Below, piece by piece: positions 41,201 to 52,784 of a stretch of DNA of 63,736 bases. Origin of the DNA: Isohypsibius dastychi (lineage: Eukaryota; Tardigrada; Eutardigrada; Parachela; Isohypsibiidae); contig JAQIWT010000013.1 of the NCBI GenBank assembly GCA_034696485.1, positions 1-63,736 on the forward strand, written 5' to 3'. The notes under the pieces were generated by a model. That model saw nothing but the letters and a program-made list of their open reading frames with translations. It searched no databases and was not told the DNA's origin. Position 1 is the stretch's first letter. Each line of letters starts with the position of its first letter. Made by a program: the position numbers and the translations under genes.

Positions 41201-44200
41201 TTCAATATTGATTAGAGACTCCAGTTTTGGTAGTCATAAAATAAGGCGCATTAATCATTCTGCTTAAACGCATCTGATGAGTCGATGTAGAGTTAATCAG
41301 CTCAACAACAACCATTTATAGAATGATGACCGAAAATGGGATCTGGCCGTCGGGGGTGCAAACGCACTACGCAGCGCTATTTAATCAGCTCCCCAACCGA
41401 GACAGAGTAGGAAACAAAGGAGAAGGTGGAGAAGCGTTACTTTTACACACCTGATTACAAATGTTGGTCAATAATGTGCCCAGTGACTAATTCAGTCTCC
41501 GTTAAAATTGAACGATTGATGGAGCAGTAAAAACCACCAGAATTAAATTCAGCGTTTTAAGCCCTGGGTTACAGACGTATTCGGCGTTCATAAGAAGTCA
41601 CGGATGACGGATAAATTGAGAAAATTATTCGGCGTTTCGACCTTATAAAATCTGTAACGATTCAATATTACGTGCTTTGCTGGTAGAGTAAGCAAACATT
41701 ATACAAAATGTATGCGATTACAAAACAAAAAGCACCAGGCTGACCGGCTCACACGTAGCTTATTTTATGATCAATTCAATAAAAACACAGTGGGTGTCTG
41801 ACGTCGGCATGCATTTAGCGATTTGATTAACAAATTACGTCACTAAGCCGGTGTACTGTATGCGTTGAAGAGAACGTAGCGAGTGAGTGAGTAACGTCGG
41901 ACTTTTTATGTTTTGCAGATAATTCCGAGATGATCCAAGCTGTTATCTCGCAGTTTACCGAACAGTTCAACAGGTGTGTGTGTTTCCATCTTGTTTTTCC
42001 CACTCATATCTTAACTCTGCATTCGGAAATCAAACAGAGCCTTCAAAACGGAGGAGGAACGAGAAGCAATTGCTCAGCGGCTGAACGCGCTGGAAGAGAA
42101 GATGGAAAGTACGGCGTTGCTCGGTAAAAATATTGCTGATCTGAACCGTGTTTGAAATGTACGTTCTTTCTAGAGAGTAATCATCGCGAAGTGGAGATTG
42201 AACGGTGTCGCAAGGATATTCATGACCTTCGGACGCAGCTATTTGAAAGCAAGCGCTTCCATCCCGAACACGGCAGAGCTAGGTGGGTTATGCATGAAAT
42301 AACGGATCGATTCTGGGAGGAACGAGAGCTCGATAATTAATTGGACTGACTGAAAATAGATGAATGCTTCCAGTGAGAAGGATAAGGTTGGCTGTAAACA
42401 GTAACTGCATCAACACCGTGACGCAAGAATTTCGAGAGCTCTTTTGGAAGGTGTGGGGGTGGGGGGATTCAAATATTTCGAAATAAAGTCCTGTATTTTG
42501 TGGGCTACGATATTATTTTCAAAGTTTGAAAATAGTCGTAAATTTGTCCGAGCTGGACTACCGCGTAGTGAGTCGCTTCAGAGAAAGTAGCCATAAAAGC
42601 CTAAGAGTAATAGCGCTATACGCAGCGGCCGTTAAATACCGGGAAAAGGGTTCAGTGCTACGAAACGACTTCGGTTTTACGAGTTGTATACGTTTTCCCG
42701 CAGCAGCCATTGTTTATTTATTACTTTGAACCCGAACAATAAAGTGACTCTCTGACGTTGCAGTAATTGTAGTTCATTAAGCGACGATCGAAAAATCGGG
42801 ATTCTGGATGTGCCAACTTATCCGAAGGTATGACTTTTCATCTTCATTGTTTCGAAGAAGGTATTCAGGGAGTTATATTTCCAGTACATATTATCCCGTG
42901 AGACGAGAGAATACCTCAAGAAACCGACTTTTGATATATGGCACTGGGAACCAAATGAGGTACGTACGTGAATTTAATATCGTAGTTTCTAAGTTCCCTT
43001 AGAGAGGACGTGGTTTTTCGTATTTTTTGTATTTTTTTGTGCCTGGAACTCAACCCTTGTTGTAATTGCGTGGGAGACCTCTTTTTTCCAGTGGAAATAA
43101 TATTCTTGGCAAGCGGTCATGTGGAGTCTTGGGACGATAATACTCTGACATTAATTAAATTTATGACTGTGACATTTTGAGCTAACCACGAAAAGGTCTT
43201 TTTAATATGGCCCTAAACGGGCTGTGCTATATATGTTATGCCTTGTGGCGCGATATTTCCAAAAATTAATAATTCAAATGTCACTGGTCATTCTAAGAAT
43301 GAATGACGGCGAGATTATTTGATGATTTAATACCGTGTTGAGGTTCACGCATACTCAAACGGGGTGTAATTTTCAAATAAACTGCTGTTAACCGTGATAG
43401 TTACCATTCAGAAAAGAGATCTCAATCTGTCAACCCCTTACATTTATTCCGAGTTTCTTCAAATCATGGATAGGATTTTCGGGAGCAGTTCTCGTATTTA
43501 CAAGGTCTTCTTTATTCCAGATGTTGAGTCTTCTGGAGCACATGTATCACGAGCTCGGTTTGGTTCATGAGTTTGACATGAATCCCGTCACGTTGAAGCG
43601 ATGGCTAGTGAGTGGAAGCGGTTCTCTTTTTGGATCATATTGACTGGAAAAGTCTCTTATTATCTTGGAAATATATGGATAGAACATTAATCAGCGCGGA
43701 GGTGGTTAGTGATTAACGGCTATTTTCTCTAGCTTTGCGTGCAAGCCAACTACAGAAATAATCCCTTCCACAATTTCCGCCATTGCTTTTGCGTGACGCA
43801 GATGATGTACGGGATTATCCACTTATGCAATCTCCAGGAAAAAATGAGCCGATTCAACTTGGGACTCCTCATTACGGCCTGCGTATGCCATGATCTTGAC
43901 CATCCTGGATATAATAATGCGTAAGTTCCACGTCGACTACTGGCCTTCGAATTAGCTGATTCCTGTTTTCGAAATAAATTTTGCATGATGTCGGAAAGCT
44001 TACAAAAAAAATGTACAAGAGGTTTGAAAATGTAGTGTACGCTGCTAGTGACACCGTGGCAAATGGGTTTCTACCTCTTTTTTTTTGTCACAAGCAAGAT
44101 TCATGTCGGGAACCCAATATGTTTCGTGATGGATCCAGTTCAGTGTCAGGCGGAATGGTCCTGCAGCGCAATTCTCGAATCACCGAAATGGCTTCAATGA

Positions 44201-45493
44201 CATACCGAGTGACAATTATGACGTTCCTATTTTCATATTGCGAGTGCTTCGTTCCACATAGAAATATTACTGCGCAATGAGAATGCCAGAATTCCCCTCA
44301 AACTCAAAATAGAATTGCCATTTCTCGATTACGGTCTGACGTCAAATCATTCTCGAGAGGTCCATATGCGCTAATATTTCAACATCCCACCGGTAAATAC
44401 TAAAATCAACATGTGCTTTCTATGTTTTACCAACAAAATATTACTGCCCCCCCCCCCTCCTCCCCCCAATGCACATTGGGTAGCGCCTCCGTGAGAAAAT
44501 CAAACTGGCTAGGTCAAGTGATTCTTGTCACGTTCACAAAAGCAGTCATGCATTGACTTGTTCAGAAACTCAACAGCAATGATCAAAGGAGGAAAAGAAA
44601 TCAGATTCAGCCGTTCTCCATGTCAAATTTGTATTTTGGTTTCAGGTATCAAATTAACGCGAGAACCGAGCTGGCAATCCGCTACAACGATCAATCACCT
44701 CTGGAGAATCATCACGCGGCCGTATGTTTCCAGTTATTCTCCCAGCCCGAATGCAATATCTTCGCCAACGTCAGCCCGGAGCTCTTCCTCAAAATCCGCG
44801 TCGGCATCATCTCCTTAATCCTGGCCACTGACATGGCACGTCACGCGGAGATTCTTGAGAAGTTCAAGCAGAATCTTGATCATTTCGATTGGAAATCCGA
44901 AGAACACGTGACATCTGTGCGTTTGTCCTTTAATCGGGTTAATTGAAATATGACGTTTTTTGTTGATTGCAGTTGAAAATGATTCTCATCAAATGCTGTG
45001 ACATTTCTAATGAGGTCCGACCAATGGACGTTTCCGAGCCGTGGTTGGATTGTTTGCTGGAGGAATATTTCAATCAATCAGATCGAGAGAAGGCAGAGGG
45101 CCTCCCAGTCGCACCATTTATGGACCGAGAAAAGGTCACCAAGCCGACTGCTCAAATTGGATTTATTAAATTCGTCCTCGTGCCACTGTTCGACGCGGTG
45201 GCTAAACTACTTCCCCCGATCCAAGATACGATGGTTGCATCTTTGAGGAAATCACAGGCGCATTATGAAAAATTAAAAATGGAGGATGACGCTAAGGTAA
45301 AATTCGAACTTTCAAGCCTTGATTGATTGACTGGTTCAATCAAAGAAATGTAATAGCGAAAACTTTTTGATTCATTTTTTTATCATTGATTTGAATGTTT
45401 CATTGGTTTGATTGATTTTTTATTTGATTACAGAAATCCGCACAAGCAGCCCAGGAAAAAAGGCTATCAACACCGAGAGTGGAGAAGACATAG
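38202..45493 (+). CDS. PDE9A: PDE9A-type cGMP-specific phosphodiesterase
   Basis: Thirteen exons: 38202-38267, 39063-39133, 39865-39998, 41919-41973, 42038-42123, 42174-42282, 42773-42827, 42885-42959, 43521-43607, 43733-43920, 44646-44916, 44973-45296 and 45434-45493. They give 526 residues, all phases matching. The start MGNGVSNY...EIHGRIEK parallels the N-terminus of long PDE9A. A helical segment ([20 protein letters not shown]) and DVPTYPKYILSRET precede the catalytic domain. Metal-site residues are visible: HNFRH (H259, H263), HDLDH (H299, D300) and D409 in CCDISNE. Family phrases [29 protein letters not shown] and FMDREKVTK identify PDE9 over other PDEs. The enzyme hydrolyses cGMP with high affinity. 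There is no GAF or membrane domain, as usual for PDE9. The short C-terminal exon (KSAQAAQEK...) is lineage-specific. Confidence 0.93.
38905..38933 (+). repeat. AAATT microsatellite in PDE9A intron 1
   Basis: Several consecutive AAATT/ATTAA units are followed by GCAATGCGATGCAG. The tract is non-coding. Confidence 0.7.
40251..40267 (+). repeat. C17 homopolymer in PDE9A intron 3
   Basis: This is the longest of the seven G/C runs in the window, in a 1.9-kb intron that otherwise shows nothing recognisable. Confidence 0.9.
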
Positions 45494-46142
45494 TTCGATT
45501 TCTTATCATATTCTGTAACTTGATCAGTATTGCAATTTAGTATCTGGGACGAACGCAATCGGTTGTTCGTCCATGTACTGGAGAATCGGTCCTCTTTGTA
45601 AAGCTCAAAAAATTATTCAAGTCTAATCGGATTGTCTTCTATTTATCAACCGGCGTTCTTTTTGCACGCAGAAATAAGATTCATCATTCACGGTCGTGCT
45701 TGCTTGTATTGTATCCTCGGAACGAATCGAAAAAAGCCCATCCGGCTGTCTAAATGAACTGACATAGTCACATTGAAAAAACATGACACATGCCCGGTGC
45801 AGTACATATAAAGTGACATGTGTGTCGCAAAAAAGCGGACATTGTCACGGGGCCTTTCAAACACAGCGACACCCGCGGGAAAAGGATAAGGTGGTTCGGA
45901 GCTCATGATGATACGAAAAACTCAAAATCAGATGATAAAAAGATAAAAAATGACTGCGAACGTCACGTTTCGAACAGAGCAGCTAACATTCACTTAAAAA
46001 TGAGGATTTCAGACCCTGTTGTTCCGAACATTGGTAACGAATAATAAAAAGTAGAATGACGTTGGGCTTTGTCATGAGTAAGCATCACTGTGTATATAGT
46101 ACGACACACAGGAACACAATATTTCGTTTCAGTCACGTCAGA
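45494..46142. repeat. Duplicated GPCR upstream region (copy at 60.1-60.47 kb)
   Basis: From about 45740 the sequence aligns with about 60080-60474. Both share CATTGAAAAAACATG and GTCGCAAAAAAGCGGACATT, in the same order and at similar distances from the GPCR start codon. The duplication therefore included the promoter, not just the coding exon. Before 45740 lies the PDE9A 3' end. Confidence 0.7.
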
Positions 46143-46670
46143 ATGTCCAGTTATTCTAACAGCCCTGCTGTGAATATCACCATCGAAATTCCCCTTGAAA
46201 GACACTGGAGCATTCTGGCACTCTTCACAGTATTCAGCAGAAGCGCTGCATTTTTCTTAAACGGATACGTCCTTGTCATGTTCATCATGAAACGGTATCT
46301 TTTAACACCATTCAATGTATATACGTATCAACAACCTCGCTGCAATCAACTTCATTAACGCTGTTGTCCATATCCCCCTCGAATCCGTCAACAGAATGTA
46401 AACAAAATGGCCGCTAAGTAACACTGCCTGCTCAGTCCTCTTATACCGACTTGTTATTCAAAGCGGCACAGTTGCATCTCACCTTCTCATCACTATGAAC
46501 CGTGTTTGGGCGGTGACCTTTCCCGTGTCATACCGCCAGTATCACTCGACTAAAACTGCGCGCATTGAGTATCATCGCAATGTGGACATATGTCCGCTTA
46601 GTGACGCTTCCAAACTTCATAATGGATTCAGTCTATTCCCGAAAGTATCCTATAGCTTATGGATGTTTCT
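46143..46670 (+). pseudogene. Dead copy of the rhodopsin-like GPCR at 60.5 kb
   Basis: It starts like the intact gene (NITIEIPLERHWSILALFTVFS) and follows it through TM1. A net 4-bp insertion near 46325 then shifts the frame, and a stop follows near 46400. Homology returns in pieces (NRVWAVTFPVSYR at about 46510) and ends near 46670, where a minisatellite begins. The missing TM5-TM7 part is not found nearby. It is a recent duplication, same strand as the parent, 14.3 kb upstream of it. Confidence 0.85.
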
Positions 46671-46683
46671 AGATAGCCGCCAT

Positions 46684-46865
46684 AGTTTCAGTGGCTTCAG
46701 TGGTTGTAAGAGTTTCAGTGGTTGCAAGGGTTTCACTGGCTTCATTGGTTCCACTGGCTTCAGTGGTTGTAAGGGTTTCACTAGCTTCATTGGTTGCAAA
46801 GGTTTTATTCGTTGCAAGAGTTTCAGTGGTTTCAGTGGTTTCACTGGTTGCATTGGTTCCGGTTT
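46684..46865. repeat. 9-bp minisatellite
   Basis: About twenty units of consensus GGTT(T/G)CA(G/A)(T/G) follow one another with drift. They start exactly where GPCR-pseudogene homology stops. The period is a multiple of three, so all frames stay open; the predicted KPL/QPL-rich minus-strand protein and GFTGF-rich plus-strand protein are artefacts. Confidence 0.85.
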
Positions 46866-47921
46866 TTGTTCTTCCTGTTTCGACAGTTTGTGTAGCACAT
46901 TGTTAGTATCAACAGGTTGCATTTGGTTTCTTCTGGTTGCAAACGTTGCAATTGGACCTGAAATCATATCGATCTTATTATCTCTACCTCTAACGGCTAC
47001 GGGCTCGATTCTTTCTCACGCATCTCCTCCTTCAGTTTACAAAATTGGGTAAAAATTTTACTAAAACTATTTAGCGAGGTGATTCAGCTGTCGCTGATTT
47101 TTAATCAAGCGAAACGTGGCTACATTTTTCTCCATACGTCACTGATCACGTGGGAGAGATATGTAAATAAGCCTTTTGAAAGTCATATCCTAGCAACAAA
47201 AGTTGTTGGAAAAGAACCACCTGAAAGCCTGACATGGCTGGGGCTAGCACTTCCAGAAAACGGGCCTCAGTTGAGCTGGAGGAGTAAAGGATCTGAGCTG
47301 TAAGAGTACATGATTTTTCAACGGGAAGACACCTCCACCGTACGATGGAAGTGAGTGGCCAACAGATGTATTTGGATTCGTTTCCGAGTAACGTTACCTG
47401 GATTGGCACCCCCCCCCCCCCCGCCCTCCCAGCCAAGATAACTGTTTTGTGACGGTGCCTCCCGTTTTATGGAACTGATTCTCCGATGCTGCCATCAAAG
47501 ATTCGGGCGAGGCGAAGCCGAGCCGCCTGCTTGTACCTATATATGCGACTCGATGTGGTTGTTCTTCCTTCAACTCCTACTTCGTTATCCTATAGAAGTT
47601 ATTGATTGGTTCACGGTTATACCGGCCACACTTCATAGATGGACGGTAGCTATTCTGAATCGTTTATTTCCTAACCCAAGTGATCAATCAAGGCGATCGA
47701 ACCATCTGTGCATATTCGACCCGCCCACAAGTTCAGAGAGTTTCCTTACCAACCTTGACAACATTTCGAACCCAAACATCACCAAAGACTTAAGATTCGA
47801 ACCCTCTTCCTAAATTTTTCGGAATAGAAATTTTTAAACGGAAAATGCTTCAAACGGAAAGGTGCAGATGTGAATGCGGAATATTTATAAAGACCAGGTG
47901 ATCCATTCACACCTCCCGGTT
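46866..47921. other. Intergenic with a C14 run
   Basis: There is no supported gene. A C14 run lies at 47409-47422. The last bases form the left target duplication of the hAT element. Confidence 0.45.
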
Positions 47922-47939
47922 CCCGGTGGTACGGTTGTT

Positions 47940-48118
47940 ACTGCTCGACTGCGCGCAATTGCATCGCAGTGAAATTCGCCACTGCAAACTGCGCTGCGCG
48001 AGACGTGAGCGCAATGCAGTGAACAATGCGCAATTCGCAGTGCAGTGCGCAATCTGCAGTACAGCGAGCAATTCGCAGTACAGTGCGCAATCTGCAATGC
48101 AATTCGCAATTCGCAATG
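47940..48118 (+). repeat. Left subterminal repeats of the hAT element
   Basis: Overlapping GCAATTCGCA, GCAATCTGCA, GTGCGCAA and GCAGTACAG words form a degenerate array with roughly 10-20-bp spacing. The right end (about 50990-51170) carries the complementary words CTGCGAATTGC, TGCTCATTGTTC and CTGCGCTGC. In hAT elements such arrays bind transposase. Confidence 0.8.
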
Positions 48119-48317
48119 AATTTGCCAGTGCCACTCCAGTTTTAAAATGTAATGGAGTTATCAAATCAAACGGCACTGGAATTCCAAGCACGTGGGGTTT
48201 CAAGTTTCTGCAAGATTTTAGATTTCATTACTGAAATTCCCCAGAATTCTGGAGCCTCTTTACTTCCATTTGACCGATCTTGTTTGTTATTTCTGCTTGT
48301 GGCACCCGGTTGCAAGG

Positions 48318-50814
48318 ATGAGCAGTTCCGAAGCGTCTGATGAGGAAACAGGTAAACCGTCCCTGAATCTGTTCTGCATTCGCTGACTGTGATCAGAATT
48401 TTGTAGCTCCGAATGAGAAAACGTCGAACCCTTTATGGGACTATTTTGAACGAAGTGACAAACAGCACAAAAAGTCGGGCTCAAGGGAGGCTTTCTGTAA
48501 AGCCTGTGATGAGAATGGAATTCGGAAAGCGATGAAAGGAGCTCAAAGCGTTATGTGGAAACATTTGAATAAATGCCGTTATTTTAACAAGGTGAGAATC
48601 CAGAATTCTGGAAGACAGTCGATAGATGTTTGATTCTTGCGTTGTAGTCGAAACTGACGAGACTGGTAGTTGAACGCAAGCGTAAACAAATGGAATCAGA
48701 GCATCCTGAAGGGATGTTTGCTCAGAGCGTTGCGAAGAAGCCGTCAGTGGAATCGTTCGTGGATCGGGAAATGAAACCAGATGAAAAAAAGAATTTCAAA
48801 CGTTTGCTCCTTCGAGCATTTGTTTCTGGAAATGTGCCATTCTCTTTCGTCGAAAATTAGGAATTCCGGGACTTGATGTGTTTCATGCGGCCGTCTGTGC
48901 AGAGCGATATCCCCTGTCGACAAACGATTTCCGGTAATAATCTATATGATTTGGTTCGGCCAACTGCTTTTTTGACCAAACAAAAGATTTTTGAAAAACA
49001 ATTGGAAGTACTTTTGAGAAAACTCAGGGACTCTGTCATTATTTCTGTTTTATTTTCAGGACCCGTTTTGACTGAAGAAATCACAATAGCTGAGCTGGAT
49101 ACTGGGAAAGCTCTGAAAGGACAACCCTTTGTGACGCTGACTTTCGATGGTTATAAAAACGTCTCAAACAGAAAGATTCTCGGTAAATTGTTTTCAAGAA
49201 CTTATTGATCCAGAATTCTGGATCGATTTTATTGTATCAGGATTTGTGGCGGTTTTGCGTGACACCGAAGGAACGACCAATCACATTCTTTCGATGGAAG
49301 AAGTGACACATCAGAGTTACGATGCTGAGGACTGCATTGCGAAGGTCGAATCTCAAATTGCCATTTTGAAAGATAAACACGGTGCGGATGTGCGATGTAT
49401 CACCATGGATTCTGACGGGGCACACATCAAAGCTCGACGACTGATGTCCGCAAGCCATCCGCACATCATTTTCATTGCCTGTCAAGCACATCAAATCAAC
49501 CTCATCGTTAAACATCTTTTTGACGTCATCGAGTTTGGAGAAGTCTGCAAAAGTGCGATGTCCATCATAAGCTACTTCCAGTCCAATGGCCAGAAAATTG
49601 GGCGCTTGCGTTGTGAACAAACGGCATTGTACGGGTCAAGCTTTGAAGTTCGTCGTCCAACTGATACTAGATGGTATTCGTATGTCGCCGCATTCAAGTC
49701 CTTGACTCGTACTAAACAAGCTTTGGAGGTTAGTGATCCTCGCAAAATGACCAGAATTCTGGAGTCAAATTGGTGTTTTCAGATACTTGCGACAAAATTG
49801 CAGAATGAGAAATCTCCGTTCGTGATAGCCGAGTTGATCGAAGATGTTACGTTCTGGATGCGGCTGAAAAATCTGACCACGTTATTGGATCCAGTGGTTG
49901 TTGCTCAAGCCCAGGCGGAAACTGACTCTTGCCGTCTTTCGGATATGACTCTGCAATTCAAAAATATCTACGAAGTTTTCAACCGTAAGTGTCACTTGAG
50001 CAGCCAGAATTCTGGAATTTAGCTGTTGATAGGCTACGATAACGTCGAAATCCGAACGAAATTGACCAAATGCCTGGAGGATCGATGGAAACGATTTTTC
50101 TCCCCTAACCTCATGATTCTGGCCGCAGTATTTGACTTCAACCTGAAAATGTCGGCATTCAACAGAGGGGCAGTTAAATGGTCCGAGGTCATCGCATGGA
50201 GCCACACCTATTATGAGCGTTTTTTTGGAGAGACCCCGGGAAGCCTGACAGAAGCCATAATGAAATATAAAGACGGGCGTGCCCCGTTTGGGGACGATTC
50301 CTTTGCTCGCCACAAAAAACATCCGATTGCTTTCTGGAAGCTTATCATGGATGATGAACCGGACTGTGCGGAATTAGCAAAATTGGTGGTACATTTCCTG
50401 TTGGTTTGCCCACATGCTGCTGGGGTGGAGCGAATTTGGAGTGTCATGGCGGGTATCCATACTAAGGCACGAAATCGCCTGATGTTGGACACTGTTGCAG
50501 GAGCTGCAGCAATCAAGTTGAAAATTGTTCGAGACCGAAAGCGGAAGATGACCCAGAATTCTGGAGCGGCAAAGAAAGATGTCCAGCCATCTACATTGAC
50601 GATTGCGGAGGATGCCCCTGCTCCTGAATTAGATGAAACGGCACAGGATTATGTTGAGAATGGTGATGAAATTATGGATCTGATTATTGACTACCAAACA
50701 AATTCCGATGGCTCAGAGGCTTTGTTAGATTGGCTTGACAATCAAGCACCGGACATGCATTTTGACCGGTTTGTTACGCTCGCTGATTTATTCGGTAACT
50801 CTGGAAACGTTTAG
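48318..50814 (+). pseudogene. hAT-family transposase with BED zinc finger, one in-frame stop
   Basis: Exons by splice phase: 48318-48351, 48407-48591, 48648-49182, 49241-49984 and 50033-50814. The N-terminal BED finger shows NPLWDYFER, then FCKACDE, then MWKHLNKC. The RNase H-like core includes VTLTFDGYKN, CITMDSDGAH and FIACQAHQINLIVKH. The C-terminal hAT dimerisation region has FLLVCPHAAGVERIWSVM and ARNRL. A TAG at 48858-48860 interrupts exon 3 and the same frame continues directly afterwards. No frameshift is needed elsewhere, so inactivation seems recent. Short cryptic introns between 49000 and 49070 cannot be excluded. Transposition of a relative from elsewhere would still be possible in trans because both ends are intact. 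Confidence 0.85.
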
Positions 50815-50989
50815 TTGGTATACCTTGGTAGATGCGATCATAAATTTCAAAACTACACTTTGATTTTGTTAAGCTGTGTGACTTTTTTTGCGTGACCAAT
50901 GATCGAGAAATAAATGTTGTGTACCCAGAAAACGTTGAGAATTCGAAATGGTCTGCGAATGAGTCATTGTGATAATGTTTTCACAGGAT

Positions 50990-51170
50990 TGCTCGTTTTT
51001 AACGAACTGCTCGTTGTTCTGCGAATAGCTCATTGTGCTGCGTCTGCACAAGATTGCTCTTTTTTTAATGGACTGCTCATTGTTCTGCGAATTGCTCATT
51101 GTTCGCAGAATTGCGCTGCGCTGAATTGCGAATTGTACTGCGCTGCACTGCGCTCCCTTGTTGGCAGCGC
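50990..51170 (-). repeat. Right subterminal repeats of the hAT element
   Basis: Alternating AACTGCTC, TTGTTCTGCGAAT and CTGCGCTGC words form an array complementary in kind to the left end. Chance frames through it (for example 50869-51276 on the minus strand) are not genes. Confidence 0.8.
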
Positions 51171-51672
51171 AATTAACAACCGTACCCGGTGGTGCGTTAC
51201 TGGAACATAAAAGCAGGGAGCAATATTTTGTAACCTTTTTGATTATTGTCATCTCGAACTTCAAACCGTTCAACATAATGTGCTGCCGCTGCCGTGGTCA
51301 GACTGTTTCTCGATTGACCAAGCAGCTGAAAATGTATTAAGACAGTTACGTACTGCCACATGCAATCTCATATTTATGAACGACGTTCAAGAGAAAGGTT
51401 ATTTAAACATTTCAAAATTTAGGAATTGAAAGGATAACACATAACTATCCCTTAAATAAATCTAGCATGATAATTCTGATATGGTTCCTTCCACAAGAAT
51501 ATTAACACAGATATTGAATGGAACTGCCATCGAGTCCTTATCAGCAACCTCGGCTCGGCCTGCTCACATGTAGTTCTTGAAAAATGTAGTTCTCACGTGA
51601 AGCTCTTCGAGCTGCGCTCATTTCAGCCTGAAATTCAGGAAAGGCAGGGTCCACTGGCTGACTCACAGGTAC

Positions 51673-52161
51673 CAGAGGCGAAGGGAGGTCTGAGGTATAC
51701 TAGGGGCACTCCGTTGCCCTGCGGCAAAGCCATCCACGTTACTGCCGTAAAAAAGCCGGGGGGCAAGGGGGTATGGTGAAAATTGCCCTGCGGCTCCAGT
51801 TTTTACTGGATATTGCAGGGGGGCAATTTTTCAAAAAACAAACAAATTTGCTTACATTCATTTCCTAAAACTGCTAGCTTCGCACTGAAAGTTATTAAAA
51901 ACTGTTTGTAATTATCCGCAGTCTGAAACAATCCGAAAATACCCAAAAAAAATATAAAAATAATAAAATAATTATAGAAATAATAATAATAAATTTCTGG
52001 GTCGTAAAATGTCGTGCGGCAAACGGTCAAAATGCTAGTCAGCAAAAATGCCCTGCATCAATCAAACCAGATATTCGCTTCTCAAAATGCCCTGCGGCAA
52101 AGTCAAAAAGGCTTGACAGAGGGGCAATTGCCCCATTGCCCTCCCCCTCCCTACGCCTCTG
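51673..52161. mobile_element. 489-bp non-autonomous hAT-type element
   Basis: The ends are imperfect inverted repeats starting CAGAGGCG(A/T)AGGGAGG, a terminus style seen in many hAT families. They are flanked by a perfect 8-bp duplication ACAGGTAC (51665-51672 and 52162-52169). The interior repeats GCCCTGCGGC and GGGGCAATT near both ends and has an AT-rich centre with poly-AATAAT. There is no coding capacity. The termini differ from those of the 3.2-kb hAT element next door, so it is not its deletion derivative. Confidence 0.88.
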
Positions 52162-52380
52162 ACAGGTACTAATCACATGAAAAAGTTTGCCCCCGGATAC
52201 GCTGAATTACTGTAAAGGGTACATTTTGCATCAATCTCAGAACACCGAAACCAGCAAAATATTGCTTCGAGGAAACTTAAGTCTGTGCTTCAAAATTAGT
52301 TCCTGGAGAAAATTGAATTTTTCCACCACCAAAAACTATGCATCACCTTAATATGAAATTCTGAAAGCTATGGACGTATT

Positions 52381-52430
52381 TAGTTGAGTTGTTCGCTACT
52401 CGCGGCCCGAAGGGTCGCGTCGGGCTTGTA
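52381..52430 (+). repeat. Partial copy of the 275-bp end repeat (hairpin end only)
   Basis: It matches 301-350, including the hairpin and the closing GCTTGTA. Here the hairpin arms read CGCGGCCC and GGGTCGCG, so the mismatch of copies A and B becomes a G-U-type pair. No homology continues upstream. It suggests that this end is the conserved functional terminus. Confidence 0.65.
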
Positions 52431-52784
52431 AACTTCGTCCTAAATCGAACCTTGTCACGTTATTAGGCAAAATTTCGGCAACTTATTATGCTAGGGACCT
52501 TTGGATCGCCTGGCTGATCTCCTTTTGTCTTGTATCACAATTAATCCGACAGGTGATCTTTACCATTGCCTCGTTTACTTTGCGCCTTAAAATGCGCTCT
52601 CCTATCTTATCTGGTGTTCATTTCGCTGGTATTTCATTTTCACTTGTTTGATTCTAAACTCGGCTTTATTCATGCTGATTATTATTTCATTCCTTCTGAA
52701 CATTTTCGGTGGCCCGATCGACTGGCTAGATTTTTCCAGACTTGTATTCAGTTTTGAAAAGTACGTACGAAGCACTTGAACACA

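Larger units (their letters stand above)
47930..51184 (+). mobile_element. Complete hAT transposon, 3255 bp, with 8-bp target duplication
   Basis: The ends carry perfect 11-bp inverted repeats (TACGGTTGTTA at 47930; TAACAACCGTA ending at 51184). They are flanked by identical CCCGGTGG at 47922-47929 and 51185-51192, the 8-bp duplication typical of hAT elements. Subterminal regions are full of GCAATTCGCA, GCAGTGCAG and GCGCAAT words on the left and their complements on the right. The interior encodes a BED-finger hAT transposase broken by one in-frame stop. Six exact copies of the 12-bp palindrome CCAGAATTCTGG are spread across the interior (48241, 48600, 49210, 49751, 50004 and 50553). Confidence 0.95.

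Noticed and set aside
46650-46967. Minus-strand protein of KPL/QPL repeats
   Set aside because: It is produced by the 9-bp minisatellite that interrupts the GPCR pseudogene.
47780-47830. Possible tRNA B box (GGTTCGAATC on the minus strand)
   Set aside because: No A box or cloverleaf could be folded around it.
47885-48234. Frames rich in ALRIAHC or CTANCALY
   Set aside because: They are translations of the subterminal repeats of the hAT element.
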